NCBI RefSeq assembly: GCF_052161655.1
Contig: NZ_CP197418.1
Span: forward strand, 744,001-808,000
DNA: 64,000 nt
Origin: Novipirellula sp052161655
GTDB taxonomy: Bacteria; Planctomycetota; Planctomycetia; Pirellulales; Pirellulaceae
Direction of reading: 5' to 3'
The notes under the pieces are model-generated. The model was not told the DNA's origin and searched no databases. It saw only the letters and a list, made by a program, of their open reading frames with translations. Shown here one piece after another: positions 45,076-52,231 of this stretch. Within the stretch, counting starts at the first letter, position 1, and every line of letters begins with the position of its first letter. Position numbers and translations under genes: made by a program.

Positions 45076-46938
45076 TTAATCGATATGCGAAAACGCAATG
45101 ATTTCCGCTTCAATCCCACTTTCCGCCAGTCGTTTTGTCGCCTGCAAAAGATGATTTTGGACGATCACGGCAGGTGACTCGATCTCACTGGGCGAACCCA
45201 ACGAACGATCCCGCTGTTCGACGACCACTTCCCCATCCACCACGCGAAAGACGGCGGAATCGCCAATTGCTGGCCACACCTTCCGCGGCACCAGTGCGTC
45301 GCTGATCACCTCGTCACTCATTGGCCGAGCCGATTCCAGCCACACAATCGCCTCGGTTCCCGGCGGGCCGGAAAGTGGGACCACTTTGCCCGCTTCCTCG
45401 GGAAATCGGACCCAACGCGGCTGCTCCTCTGCCGCAAACGTCGCCAATTTCTCGGCATTGCCTTCGCTCGACAACAACCACAGCACTCCCGCATGCTGAG
45501 CACGAAGCGGTGCGTGGATTTGAACCCATTCGCCGGATTCCAACGGCACTCGATTGACCAAATCAAACATCCGCTGATCGTCCGAGATTTTGATATCAAG
45601 TTGTCCCAACCGCTGCACTTTGGGCGAAATGGAGTGCAAAGTGTTGGCTGGCAAAACGTTAGCTTGGTTTGGATCGGCAGCAAAATAATACAGCCCCCAT
45701 CCCAGCAACGCGACAACCATTAAAGACGCCGTGATGATCCGGGCAGCAGGAATCGGACGGGAATGCTGTTGGTCCACCCAGTGTTTCAGCTCGTCAGCCA
45801 ATTGGCCGGCCGATTGGACGCGGTCCTTTGGATCGCGTGAAAGCGACTGCTCACAGAGACGGACCAGCATGCTTGGCAAACTGGCGTCCAAGAGCGGCTG
45901 CCGATCCCAGTCGCCAGCGGCGACCCGAGTGACAAATTCACTGGTTTTCGCAGAGGCGTAAGGGTGTTTGCCAATCAGTCCAAAATACAACAGGGCGCCC
46001 AGCGAAAAGACGTCCGTCGCAGGCTGCCGCGTCGGCACAGAGGAGGATTCAGCATCTCGATGAAACAACTCCGGAGCCATGTACACCAGCGTGCCACCGG
46101 CATGGTCCTCGCGACCGACCGCGGCCTCGTCCCAGGCATCCACCGAACGATTGATCGCCAAGCCAAAATCGACCAACTTTGGCCGCCCTTGGGCATCCAC
46201 CAACACGTTGGTCGACTTGATATCACAGTGAACGATTCCCGCCGCATGCAATTTGTCGACCGTGCGAGCGAGTTCGGAAATGAGCGTAACCAGCTGTCCC
46301 CGCGTCAACGAACCCTCATCGACTCGCTGCTTGAGCGTCACGCCGCGGACCAATTCCGAAACGATAAAGGGACGGTCGTTACAGATGCCTGCGTCGATCA
46401 CTCGGGCAATGCCGGGATCATTGATCGTGACTAACATGCGGCCTTCTTCGAGAATGCGATCGGAGTGCTCGCTTGGTCGCTTGGCCAGTTTTAACGCCAA
46501 CTCACACCGAAGCATTGGATGAATTACCCGAAAGACCTCGGCCTGAGCTCCCTCGCCGATTTTCTCGACCACGGTGTAATCGCCTATCGACGACGGTTGC
46601 TTGCGAGTGTCGACGGCCACGCTACGCGCGTCCACAGCGAGATGATGATCGGGATCGATCCCGGTGGTTTCATCCCACCGCGTCAATTCGGTATCGACTT
46701 CGGCTTGTCGCTTCAGTTTATTCGCATAGTCCGGATGTCGCTGGCACAGATTGGCAAGCACATCGGGCTGTCCCACCGACACGCGTGAAAGATACTCGAG
46801 ATACAGCAAATCAACGTGTTGTTCTTCGCTGAGACGCTGGCCGTCGCGGTCCAGCACGCTGCTGACGTGCGAGGCGATCTGATCCGCACCAACGGACTCG
46901 GCGTTTTGGACCAAGAGTTCAAATTCGTTATCGTTCAT
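45076..46938 (-). CDS. Transmembrane Ser/Thr protein kinase (Hanks type)
   Basis: The open frame starts far upstream (47175), but that part lies inside the sigma-factor gene in another frame. ATG 46938, or ATG 46947 three codons earlier, gives MNDNEFELLVQN, and the gene overlaps the sigma gene by 11-20 bases. The roughly 620-residue protein has a cytoplasmic N-tail, then a kinase domain (about 120-395) with IGEGAQAEVFRV (Gly loop), ELALKLAKR (Lys), HCDIKSTNVLVD (catalytic Asp loop), VDFGLAI (DFG) and APELF. One transmembrane helix follows (about 415-435, IITASLMVVALLGWGLYYFA). The roughly 185-residue C-terminal part is extracytoplasmic, without PASTA repeats. It probably senses an envelope signal. 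Confidence 0.9.
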   Translation of the reverse strand: MNDNEFELLVQNAESVGADQIASHVSSVLDRDGQRLSEEQHVDLLYLEYLSRVSVGQPDVLANLCQRHPDYANKLKRQAEVDTELTRWDETTGIDPDHHLAVDARSVAVDTRKQPSSIGDYTVVEKIGEGAQAEVFRVIHPMLRCELALKLAKRPSEHSDRILEEGRMLVTINDPGIARVIDAGICNDRPFIVSELVRGVTLKQRVDEGSLTRGQLVTLISELARTVDKLHAAGIVHCDIKSTNVLVDAQGRPKLVDFGLAINRSVDAWDEAAVGREDHAGGTLVYMAPELFHRDAESSSVPTRQPATDVFSLGALLYFGLIGKHPYASAKTSEFVTRVAAGDWDRQPLLDASLPSMLVRLCEQSLSRDPKDRVQSAGQLADELKHWVDQQHSRPIPAARIITASLMVVALLGWGLYYFAADPNQANVLPANTLHSISPKVQRLGQLDIKISDDQRMFDLVNRVPLESGEWVQIHAPLRAQHAGVLWLLSSEGNAEKLATFAAEEQPRWVRFPEEAGKVVPLSGPPGTEAIVWLESARPMSDEVISDALVPRKVWPAIGDSAVFRVVDGEVVVEQRDRSLGSPSEIESPAVIVQNHLLQATKRLAESGIEAEIIAFSHID

Positions 46939-47524
46939 CGTTTTCATCGCCAACGAGGCGTGCCTTGACATGGGTGAGTGCCGTTTGCAGTCGTTTGCGC
47001 AGCGTGTCGGGCATCGCCCCCTGCTCGTCGGCGACCTCTTTCCAAGTTCGACCTTCGAGCCGCTGGACGACGGCGTTCCAATCATCGGTACCGACGATCG
47101 ATCGCACCTCGCCAAACAGTTCGGCTTCGGCAACGGCGGCATCGGGACACGCAGCGGGTCCACTGAGTTGGCCAAGCTGAAAGCTCGAATCTTCCTCGAC
47201 GAAGTTTGCTTTGCGTTTGGTCGCGGACTGGCTGCGTTTCAATTCCCGCACTCGATTTTTTGCGAGCGTAAACAAATAGGCTCGCAATTCATCTTCGCTT
47301 GCGAGTGTTAAGTCGCTGGACGAGGCACGTTGAAAAAAACGGCGAAAGACAGACTGCTCTACATCAATGGAATCGTGCAGCCGCCGAAGAACGGAATCTC
47401 GCATTCGGAAGCGAATAAATCGACGAATCTCGGTTCCATACATATCGAGCACCCGCCCCGGTGCATCGGGATCCCCCGACTCGAGGTCGCTGAGCAAGTT
47501 CGAGAATTCTTGGATTGCAGTCAT
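46928..47524 (-). CDS. ECF-family RNA polymerase sigma factor (kinase-linked planctomycete type)
   Basis: A 198-residue ECF sigma factor. Region 2 is visible as YGTEIRRFIRFRMRD and SIDVEQSVFRRFFQRASSSD, with DELRAYLFTLAKNRVRELKR. Region 4 includes NAVVQRLEGRTWKEVADEQGAMPDTLRKRLQTALTHVK, which covers the helix-turn-helix that binds the -35 element. Its link to a Ser/Thr kinase rather than an anti-sigma factor matches the kinase-associated ECF groups reported from planctomycetes; no anti-sigma gene is present. An AGGAG Shine-Dalgarno precedes ATG 47524. It starts 40 bases after the CHAT gene and overlaps the kinase gene, so all three should be co-expressed. Regulation by phosphorylation is inference. 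Confidence 0.9.
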   Translation of the reverse strand: MTAIQEFSNLLSDLESGDPDAPGRVLDMYGTEIRRFIRFRMRDSVLRRLHDSIDVEQSVFRRFFQRASSSDLTLASEDELRAYLFTLAKNRVRELKRSQSATKRKANFVEEDSSFQLGQLSGPAACPDAAVAEAELFGEVRSIVGTDDWNAVVQRLEGRTWKEVADEQGAMPDTLRKRLQTALTHVKARLVGDENDER

Positions 47525-47564
47525 CTTGCTCTCCTGCCCCGGCAGTTAATGATCGCGCTGCCGA

Positions 47565-50500
47565 TCATCTCCAGTCTCCCGATAGGACAAAGGCGGCCCA
47601 GTATTCCGGTGGCGTTTTATGCACATCCGATTCGCCGGAGTCACGAACGAGGCCACGCAGATCATCAGGATGATTCAGCACCCACAACTGTGCCGTTCGC
47701 ATCGCATCGAGTCGTGACATCTTCTGGTCGCCCCAATAGTTTTTGTAGAACTGTTCCATCAACAAACGCGTGGCAAGGTCCGGGACTTTCCAAAGACTTG
47801 CCACCGTCGTGCGTGCTCCCGAGACTTGGAATGATCGCTGGATGCCAATCAATCCTTCGCCTCCGGCGACTTCGCCGAGTCCCGTTTCACAAGCACTCAG
47901 CACCACCAATTCGACTCCGTCGAGCGGTAGAAACGCGATCTCGTCCGCTGTCAAAATACCGTCGTCACGATCGGGCATCGGCGTTGCGTTGGCACCGGTA
48001 AACGCTAACCCCGACAACAATCCAGGGCTGATCCCGCGGACGGCCAACGGATCGTCCGCGGCCAGCCGTTTTCCGGAGCTCGAAAGAACACTGTCGCTGG
48101 ATACCACGCTGGGGGCAGCAAAGAAACCGTGCGTCGCCAGGTGCAACTGGTAGCACTGAGGTGCCAACTCGCGAAACCGAGCCTCGGTCGCGTTTCGGCG
48201 GTCCAGCGTGACGATGCCCTCGGGTGTCGCCCACGCTTGGTTCTTGTACAGCCGCTGGATCGCGGCGATCTCACCGGCGGTATGCTCAAGCGGCAGAAAC
48301 TTCTCGCTGCCTCGGCGGGCAAGTCCCCTGCTGCTGCGATCCCAAGGCAATTTCGACGCCGTGTCATTGACCGCAATATGGCTTTGGTTCGGATCGTCAT
48401 AGTCGACATCACCCATCACCAACAAGTGCTTGGACAATGCTGGCCGTCCCTCACGCTTGACGAGCGCTGGGATTAATTGCGGAACCGGCACCATCGCAAT
48501 CCGATGATCCTCGATCAAATAAGTGCCATCGATACGCCCCGGTAGTGCCGCCAGCGGGAACCGGCCGAGCGGCCGATCAGTCGACACCAACAACGTCGCT
48601 GCATTACCGATCGCGGGAAGCAGGGGCTCCCAAATTCGCTCGCGCAGCCGTTTTCCTGCGTTACGGCCGGAGGATGAAACACCAAACGATTGTCGCCACT
48701 GGTCAATGTCGTTGGCGATCTCGGTCGCCGACCCCAGCGGAATCACGAGCACGGAACCATCGGGTTTGACGACCGATGCCAGCAACGAAGGCGTGCCTTG
48801 AAAACGTCCTTTGCCCGGTTCCGGCGATAAGCTCGCGTACTCGAAATAGTCGATCAACACCGAGTCCTGCGGCAGCGAAGCAGCCAACTGAGCTAACGAC
48901 GGGGGCGACTGTGCGGAGCGAAATTCGGCGTTCGTGCGGCTCAGTTCTGCTTCCAGCGTCTCTTTCTCTGCCATCATCGCCGTCAGCGTCGTTTTCCAAT
49001 CGGCCATCGCGTTGATCTCCGCAGGCGAGGAACGCGACAGTGAAGCAATCTGCATCGTGATCTGGCGAAGTTTCTTGTATTGGTCCGCGATCGAAGCTTG
49101 CTGAGACAGTTTCCGCATCCTGCGTTGACGAACCAACGTCGAGCCTTTCCAAGCCAAGATTTCTTCGAACGCATCCTTTGCAGCATCGGGGTAATTGGCT
49201 GCCGCCGTCAGCAACAGATCGAGTCGTTCACGAAACAGCGACGCCATCGCCAGTTGTTGACGTTCGGACTGTGCTGCCGAGGTCAGTTCAATGTTCTTGC
49301 GGGTGATCGCCAACGTTTTGCGACTCACCTCGACGGCTCGCTCGTCATTGCCGCTGGCCAATCGCAAACGTGCAGCGTCGGCCAAGGTATCAGCGTAATC
49401 GAGATGATCTTCGCCCAATAATGCTTTGCGTCCATTGGCGGCGTCGGAGAACAGTTGCAACGCTTCGGTGTGGCGGCCGTCAAAAATATGCAGAAAACCA
49501 AGGTTGCTGAGCGTTCGATAGCGGTCTCGCTCGGTCGCCGCAGAGCCTTCAAAAGTTTTCAGTGCCGCCAGGAAAAGCGATTCCGCCTCGTCGAACTTGC
49601 CTAGCGATGTCAGCACGACGGCAAGCGATTCGCGACTATGTGCCAATTCTGGCCCACTGGGACTGAGCTGCTCTGTCAGCTGCAATTCACGTCGCAACAG
49701 TTCTTCGGCAACTTCGAATCGCTCTTGTCGCCAGCGAAAGATGCCAAAGTTGTGTAGCGCCACCGCGTACTCGCGGTGCTGCTCGCCGAAGACCTCGCTG
49801 CGGCGTTTGAGAATCTTTTCGTGAAGCGTTTCGGCTTGTTTGAAATCGCCCGTCTCTCGACAGAATTCCGCTAACAGCGCCAACGTGTCACCGAGCACGT
49901 CACCGAACGGTTGTTTGGTGTTCGACGGTTTAGCCGCCGCATCATTCAATCGTTGGACGTTTTGGTCGAGCAATTGCCGGGATTTGCCGAATTCGCCTAA
50001 TTCGAGATGAACGCGAGCCAAGCGGTTCGCCGCAATCGCATGACGTTCGGCTGCAGTGGGATCGTCGGCAAAGTGCTTCATCACTTCGGCGAGCTGGGCG
50101 ATGGCTTCGTCGTAGTGACCGTAATCGATATACAGCTGTGCCAACTGCTCTTGAGCCGAGGCCACATTGTCTTTTGCCAATCGTTCGGCGTCCTCGTAAC
50201 GGAGCATACGGGGAACGTCATCGGTCGATTTATGAGCGTGTCCTGCGTGTGGTTCTACGTCGCTATGTTTCCCAACAACATCGGAGTGCTGGGTGTGCTT
50301 GGGGGCTGCCGCGTTTTGTGGGGCCACGACTGGATGATATCTATCAAAATGAAAGCGTTGCTCACCGGGCGCCGAAGGCCACTTGTTGGCGGGGTAATAG
50401 TTCGGACCGTACTGCGGCCATTTTGAGCCCGGCGAATAGGATGGTTGATGCTGCGGCCATTTTGTGGCGGGGCTGTGATATGGTGTCGAATTCGCATTAC

Positions 50501-50708
50501 CGGGAGGAACGAAATAGCGTGGCCCCTGGTAGCCACCGCCGGTGGCATCAGCAGGCGTTGTCGCAGGGGGAGGTGCAGCAGGCGGAGGCGGCGTTTGCGC
50601 AATCGCAGCGGTGGCGTGTGTCACGATTAGCAACACGCCAACACGCAACGCTGCGAATTGGCAACGTTGACACTTCAGAACTCGGTCCACTCGGCCGAAC
50701 CTACCCAT
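47565..50708 (-). CDS. Exported TPR-CHAT caspase-like protein
   Basis: A 1047-residue protein. A Sec signal peptide is present (VGVLLIVTHATAAIA, cleavage near residue 37). A Pro-rich part follows (about 40-150) with three Y-x-P-x-x-KWP repeats. TPR repeats extend over about 155-480, including a run of A-x-x-x-Y-x-x-A-L-x-x-x-A-x-x helix pairs. A helical linker (about 480-640) leads to a CHAT domain (about 720-1047). The caspase-like dyad is intact: His860 in LHLATHGFF and Cys940 in LSACETGLG, with the C-terminal SGARTTVASLWKVPD and WAAFVLSGDW signatures. CHAT proteins cleave partners after activation by an adjacent sensor. Here the protein is predicted to be exported, which is unusual for a bacterial CHAT effector. 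First gene of the operon with sigma factor and kinase. Confidence 0.88.
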   Translation of the reverse strand: MGRFGRVDRVLKCQRCQFAALRVGVLLIVTHATAAIAQTPPPPAAPPPATTPADATGGGYQGPRYFVPPGNANSTPYHSPATKWPQHQPSYSPGSKWPQYGPNYYPANKWPSAPGEQRFHFDRYHPVVAPQNAAAPKHTQHSDVVGKHSDVEPHAGHAHKSTDDVPRMLRYEDAERLAKDNVASAQEQLAQLYIDYGHYDEAIAQLAEVMKHFADDPTAAERHAIAANRLARVHLELGEFGKSRQLLDQNVQRLNDAAAKPSNTKQPFGDVLGDTLALLAEFCRETGDFKQAETLHEKILKRRSEVFGEQHREYAVALHNFGIFRWRQERFEVAEELLRRELQLTEQLSPSGPELAHSRESLAVVLTSLGKFDEAESLFLAALKTFEGSAATERDRYRTLSNLGFLHIFDGRHTEALQLFSDAANGRKALLGEDHLDYADTLADAARLRLASGNDERAVEVSRKTLAITRKNIELTSAAQSERQQLAMASLFRERLDLLLTAAANYPDAAKDAFEEILAWKGSTLVRQRRMRKLSQQASIADQYKKLRQITMQIASLSRSSPAEINAMADWKTTLTAMMAEKETLEAELSRTNAEFRSAQSPPSLAQLAASLPQDSVLIDYFEYASLSPEPGKGRFQGTPSLLASVVKPDGSVLVIPLGSATEIANDIDQWRQSFGVSSSGRNAGKRLRERIWEPLLPAIGNAATLLVSTDRPLGRFPLAALPGRIDGTYLIEDHRIAMVPVPQLIPALVKREGRPALSKHLLVMGDVDYDDPNQSHIAVNDTASKLPWDRSSRGLARRGSEKFLPLEHTAGEIAAIQRLYKNQAWATPEGIVTLDRRNATEARFRELAPQCYQLHLATHGFFAAPSVVSSDSVLSSSGKRLAADDPLAVRGISPGLLSGLAFTGANATPMPDRDDGILTADEIAFLPLDGVELVVLSACETGLGEVAGGEGLIGIQRSFQVSGARTTVASLWKVPDLATRLLMEQFYKNYWGDQKMSRLDAMRTAQLWVLNHPDDLRGLVRDSGESDVHKTPPEYWAAFVLSGDWR

Positions 50709-51169
50709 GCGATCTTCCCTTTTTCCGGTTCCATCGGCGTCGACTGGCTAAGACGCCGTGGAACTTGCGAAGCAGCATGTTGCAATGAAGCAGGCTGAAA
50801 CAGGGACTAAGTGATAAGGATGGCAACATGGCGTTCTCCGATCTTTGGCTGCAGCGAGATACGGACGGGATAGAAAGAACAAGCCAAATCGAAAGAGTCT
50901 GCGGAACAAAAAAAACTCAGCTCCGCCAATAACTTCAAAAGTTTTCGAAAAACCTTTCCGCTAGCGAATGGCATCTGCATTGAGAACCTTATGAAGTTTA
51001 GATGCAGATGAGCGTTTGCCGCCAGAAATTATTGTATGGCCATCCAGGGGGCGGTACAATCACCACATAGCGGGTCGTCAACGGTCATCAAGTCTACTCT
51101 TCTCGTCGAAACTCACTTTCAATGGCCTGCCCCCTTTCTCTCCCAACGCCACACGGCACGAGGTAAACC
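50709..51169. other. Divergent intergenic region before the CHAT operon
   Basis: A 461-base region that must hold promoters for the CHAT operon and for the His-rich exported protein. It contains CATCTGCAT (50972-50980) and ATGCAGATG (51002-51010), a perfect 9-base inverted repeat with a 21-base spacer, a candidate operator. An A/T-rich block lies near 50900-50965. No gene is supported. Confidence 0.45.
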
Positions 51170-51877
51170 ATGCGTACCATCCTTTCCCTTTCCGCAGTCG
51201 CTCTTTTGTTGGCGTCCGTATCGATCGCATCCGCCCAAGATGCAGCGGCCGACAAAAGCAAACTTGAAACCACTCCGACCAAACGGACGCCGGCCAACCA
51301 GATCGACTTCAATGCCGAATTGCAGGTACCACTGCAAGCTCTGTCACATCTCGGAAAAACGATCGAAGAGGCCCGCGAAGAAGCGGATCCGATCTGCATC
51401 GCTTCGGCCGCGAACATTCTGGGCGTCGCCGAGTCGTTGGCGGGCGACAAAAAGGCGTCGCTGACATCCGCTCAATTGTGGGACGAAGCCATCCAGCTGG
51501 CCGAACGTAGAAAATCGTCGGCGGAGCTCGCCGCGTTAGCCAAGATGGCTCCGAGCGATAAAGCGGCTAGTTTGCAAGAACAAAGCAGCGCCGCCAAAGA
51601 AGCCGAAGACGAGGCGGCAGCTGCTGCCATAGCGGGCGAGGCGACTCGCGACCTTCATGGCGACATGCATGTGATGAACCGTTCACACGAATACATTTAT
51701 CTGTATGTCGATGGTCGTTACATCGGAAGCATTGCTCCGCATCAGCAACGAGAATTCCATCTTCACGGTGCGTATCATCTCTTAGGTCGCAGCCACTATC
51801 ACACATGGCACCAAGACATTCACGGTCACCGCCATCACTATGATTGGGTTCTGCACGATCCACATCACCCTCACTAG
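51170..51877 (+). CDS. Exported protein with His-rich C-terminus
   Basis: A 235-residue protein. The signal peptide (TILSLSAVALLLASVSIASAQ, cleavage near 22) is clear. The middle (about 45-150) is helical and Ala/Glu/Lys-rich and resembles a small coiled bundle. The C-terminal 80 residues switch to His/Tyr-rich beta-like sequence: DGRYIGSIAPHQQREFHLHGAYH and SHYHTWHQDIHGHRHHYDWVLH. The latter could bind metal or wall material. The start codon is ATG 51170, with no strong ribosome site. It is divergent from the CHAT operon and faces the SHD1 gene at its 3' side. I do not recognise a family. Confidence 0.65.
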   Translation: MRTILSLSAVALLLASVSIASAQDAAADKSKLETTPTKRTPANQIDFNAELQVPLQALSHLGKTIEEAREEADPICIASAANILGVAESLAGDKKASLTSAQLWDEAIQLAERRKSSAELAALAKMAPSDKAASLQEQSSAAKEAEDEAAAAAIAGEATRDLHGDMHVMNRSHEYIYLYVDGRYIGSIAPHQQREFHLHGAYHLLGRSHYHTWHQDIHGHRHHYDWVLHDPHHPH

Positions 51878-51920
51878 GCAAACGTCGTTGATTGCTCTTG
51901 GCTTCGATTGAATTTCCGAG

Positions 51921-51984
51921 GTAGCGGAACTCGTCAAGAGTTTCGTTCACACGGGAAAACGAAAGTCTTGACGACTTCCGCTAC
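51921..51984. repeat. Twin-hairpin (BIME-like) repeat, copy 5
   Basis: Arm 1 (51921-51945), GTAGC then GGAACTC-GTCAA-GAGTTTC; arm 2 (51960-51984) on the minus strand, GTAGC then GGAAGTC-GTCAA-GACTTTC. Spacer 14 bases. The arms are the same as those at 58890-58959, although the spacer differs. Confidence 0.85.
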
Positions 51985-52039
51985 GTTCAAAACGCTGCAG
52001 CGATTGAATCGCAAACGTCTGCAGCGTGGTCGCGGAGCA

Positions 52040-52151
52040 CTTGTTGATTTAGTGAGCCGCTCGCACGTGAGCGGCCGGGTATATCGCGTTACCCGGTGCC
52101 TTACGGCCCACGGCTCACTACTGCGATTTGCATTTCGATTAAATCAACAAG
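52040..52151. repeat. AGTGAGCCG-type element with terminal inverted repeats
   Basis: CTTGTTGATTTA (52040-52051) and TAAATCAACAAG (52140-52151) are perfect 12-base terminal inverted repeats. Inside, AGTGAGCCG (52051-52059) and CGGCTCACT (52111-52119) form a second inverted pair, with CCGGGT and ACCCGG (52075-52096) nested inside. GCCGCTC-GCACGT-GAGCGGC is a hairpin in the left arm. It is a fuller copy of the repeat at 17722-17789. Confidence 0.7.
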
Positions 52152-52184
52152 CCTTCAAAACTTGCGATTCACGGCGAGTCCCTC

Positions 52185-52210
52185 CGGAACTCTTGACGAG
52201 TTCCGCTACG
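52185..52210. repeat. Solitary twin-hairpin arm (REP-like)
   Basis: CCGGAACTC-TTGAC-GAGTTCCGCTAC is a single arm with the GTAG foot on the minus strand. No partner arm is found upstream. The adjacent AATGTTTCACAGCGTT (52212-52227) matches the terminal repeat of the family C element with one change. It begins 20 bases beyond the stop of the SHD1 gene, on its downstream side. Confidence 0.7.
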
Positions 52211-52231
52211 AAATGTTTCACAGCGTTGCCA

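Noticed and set aside
46948..47175. N-terminal extension of the kinase frame by about 76-79 codons
   Set aside because: It lies wholly inside the ECF sigma gene in another frame and its translation is Arg/Pro/Ser-rich noise; ATG 46938 or 46947 is at the natural gene boundary.
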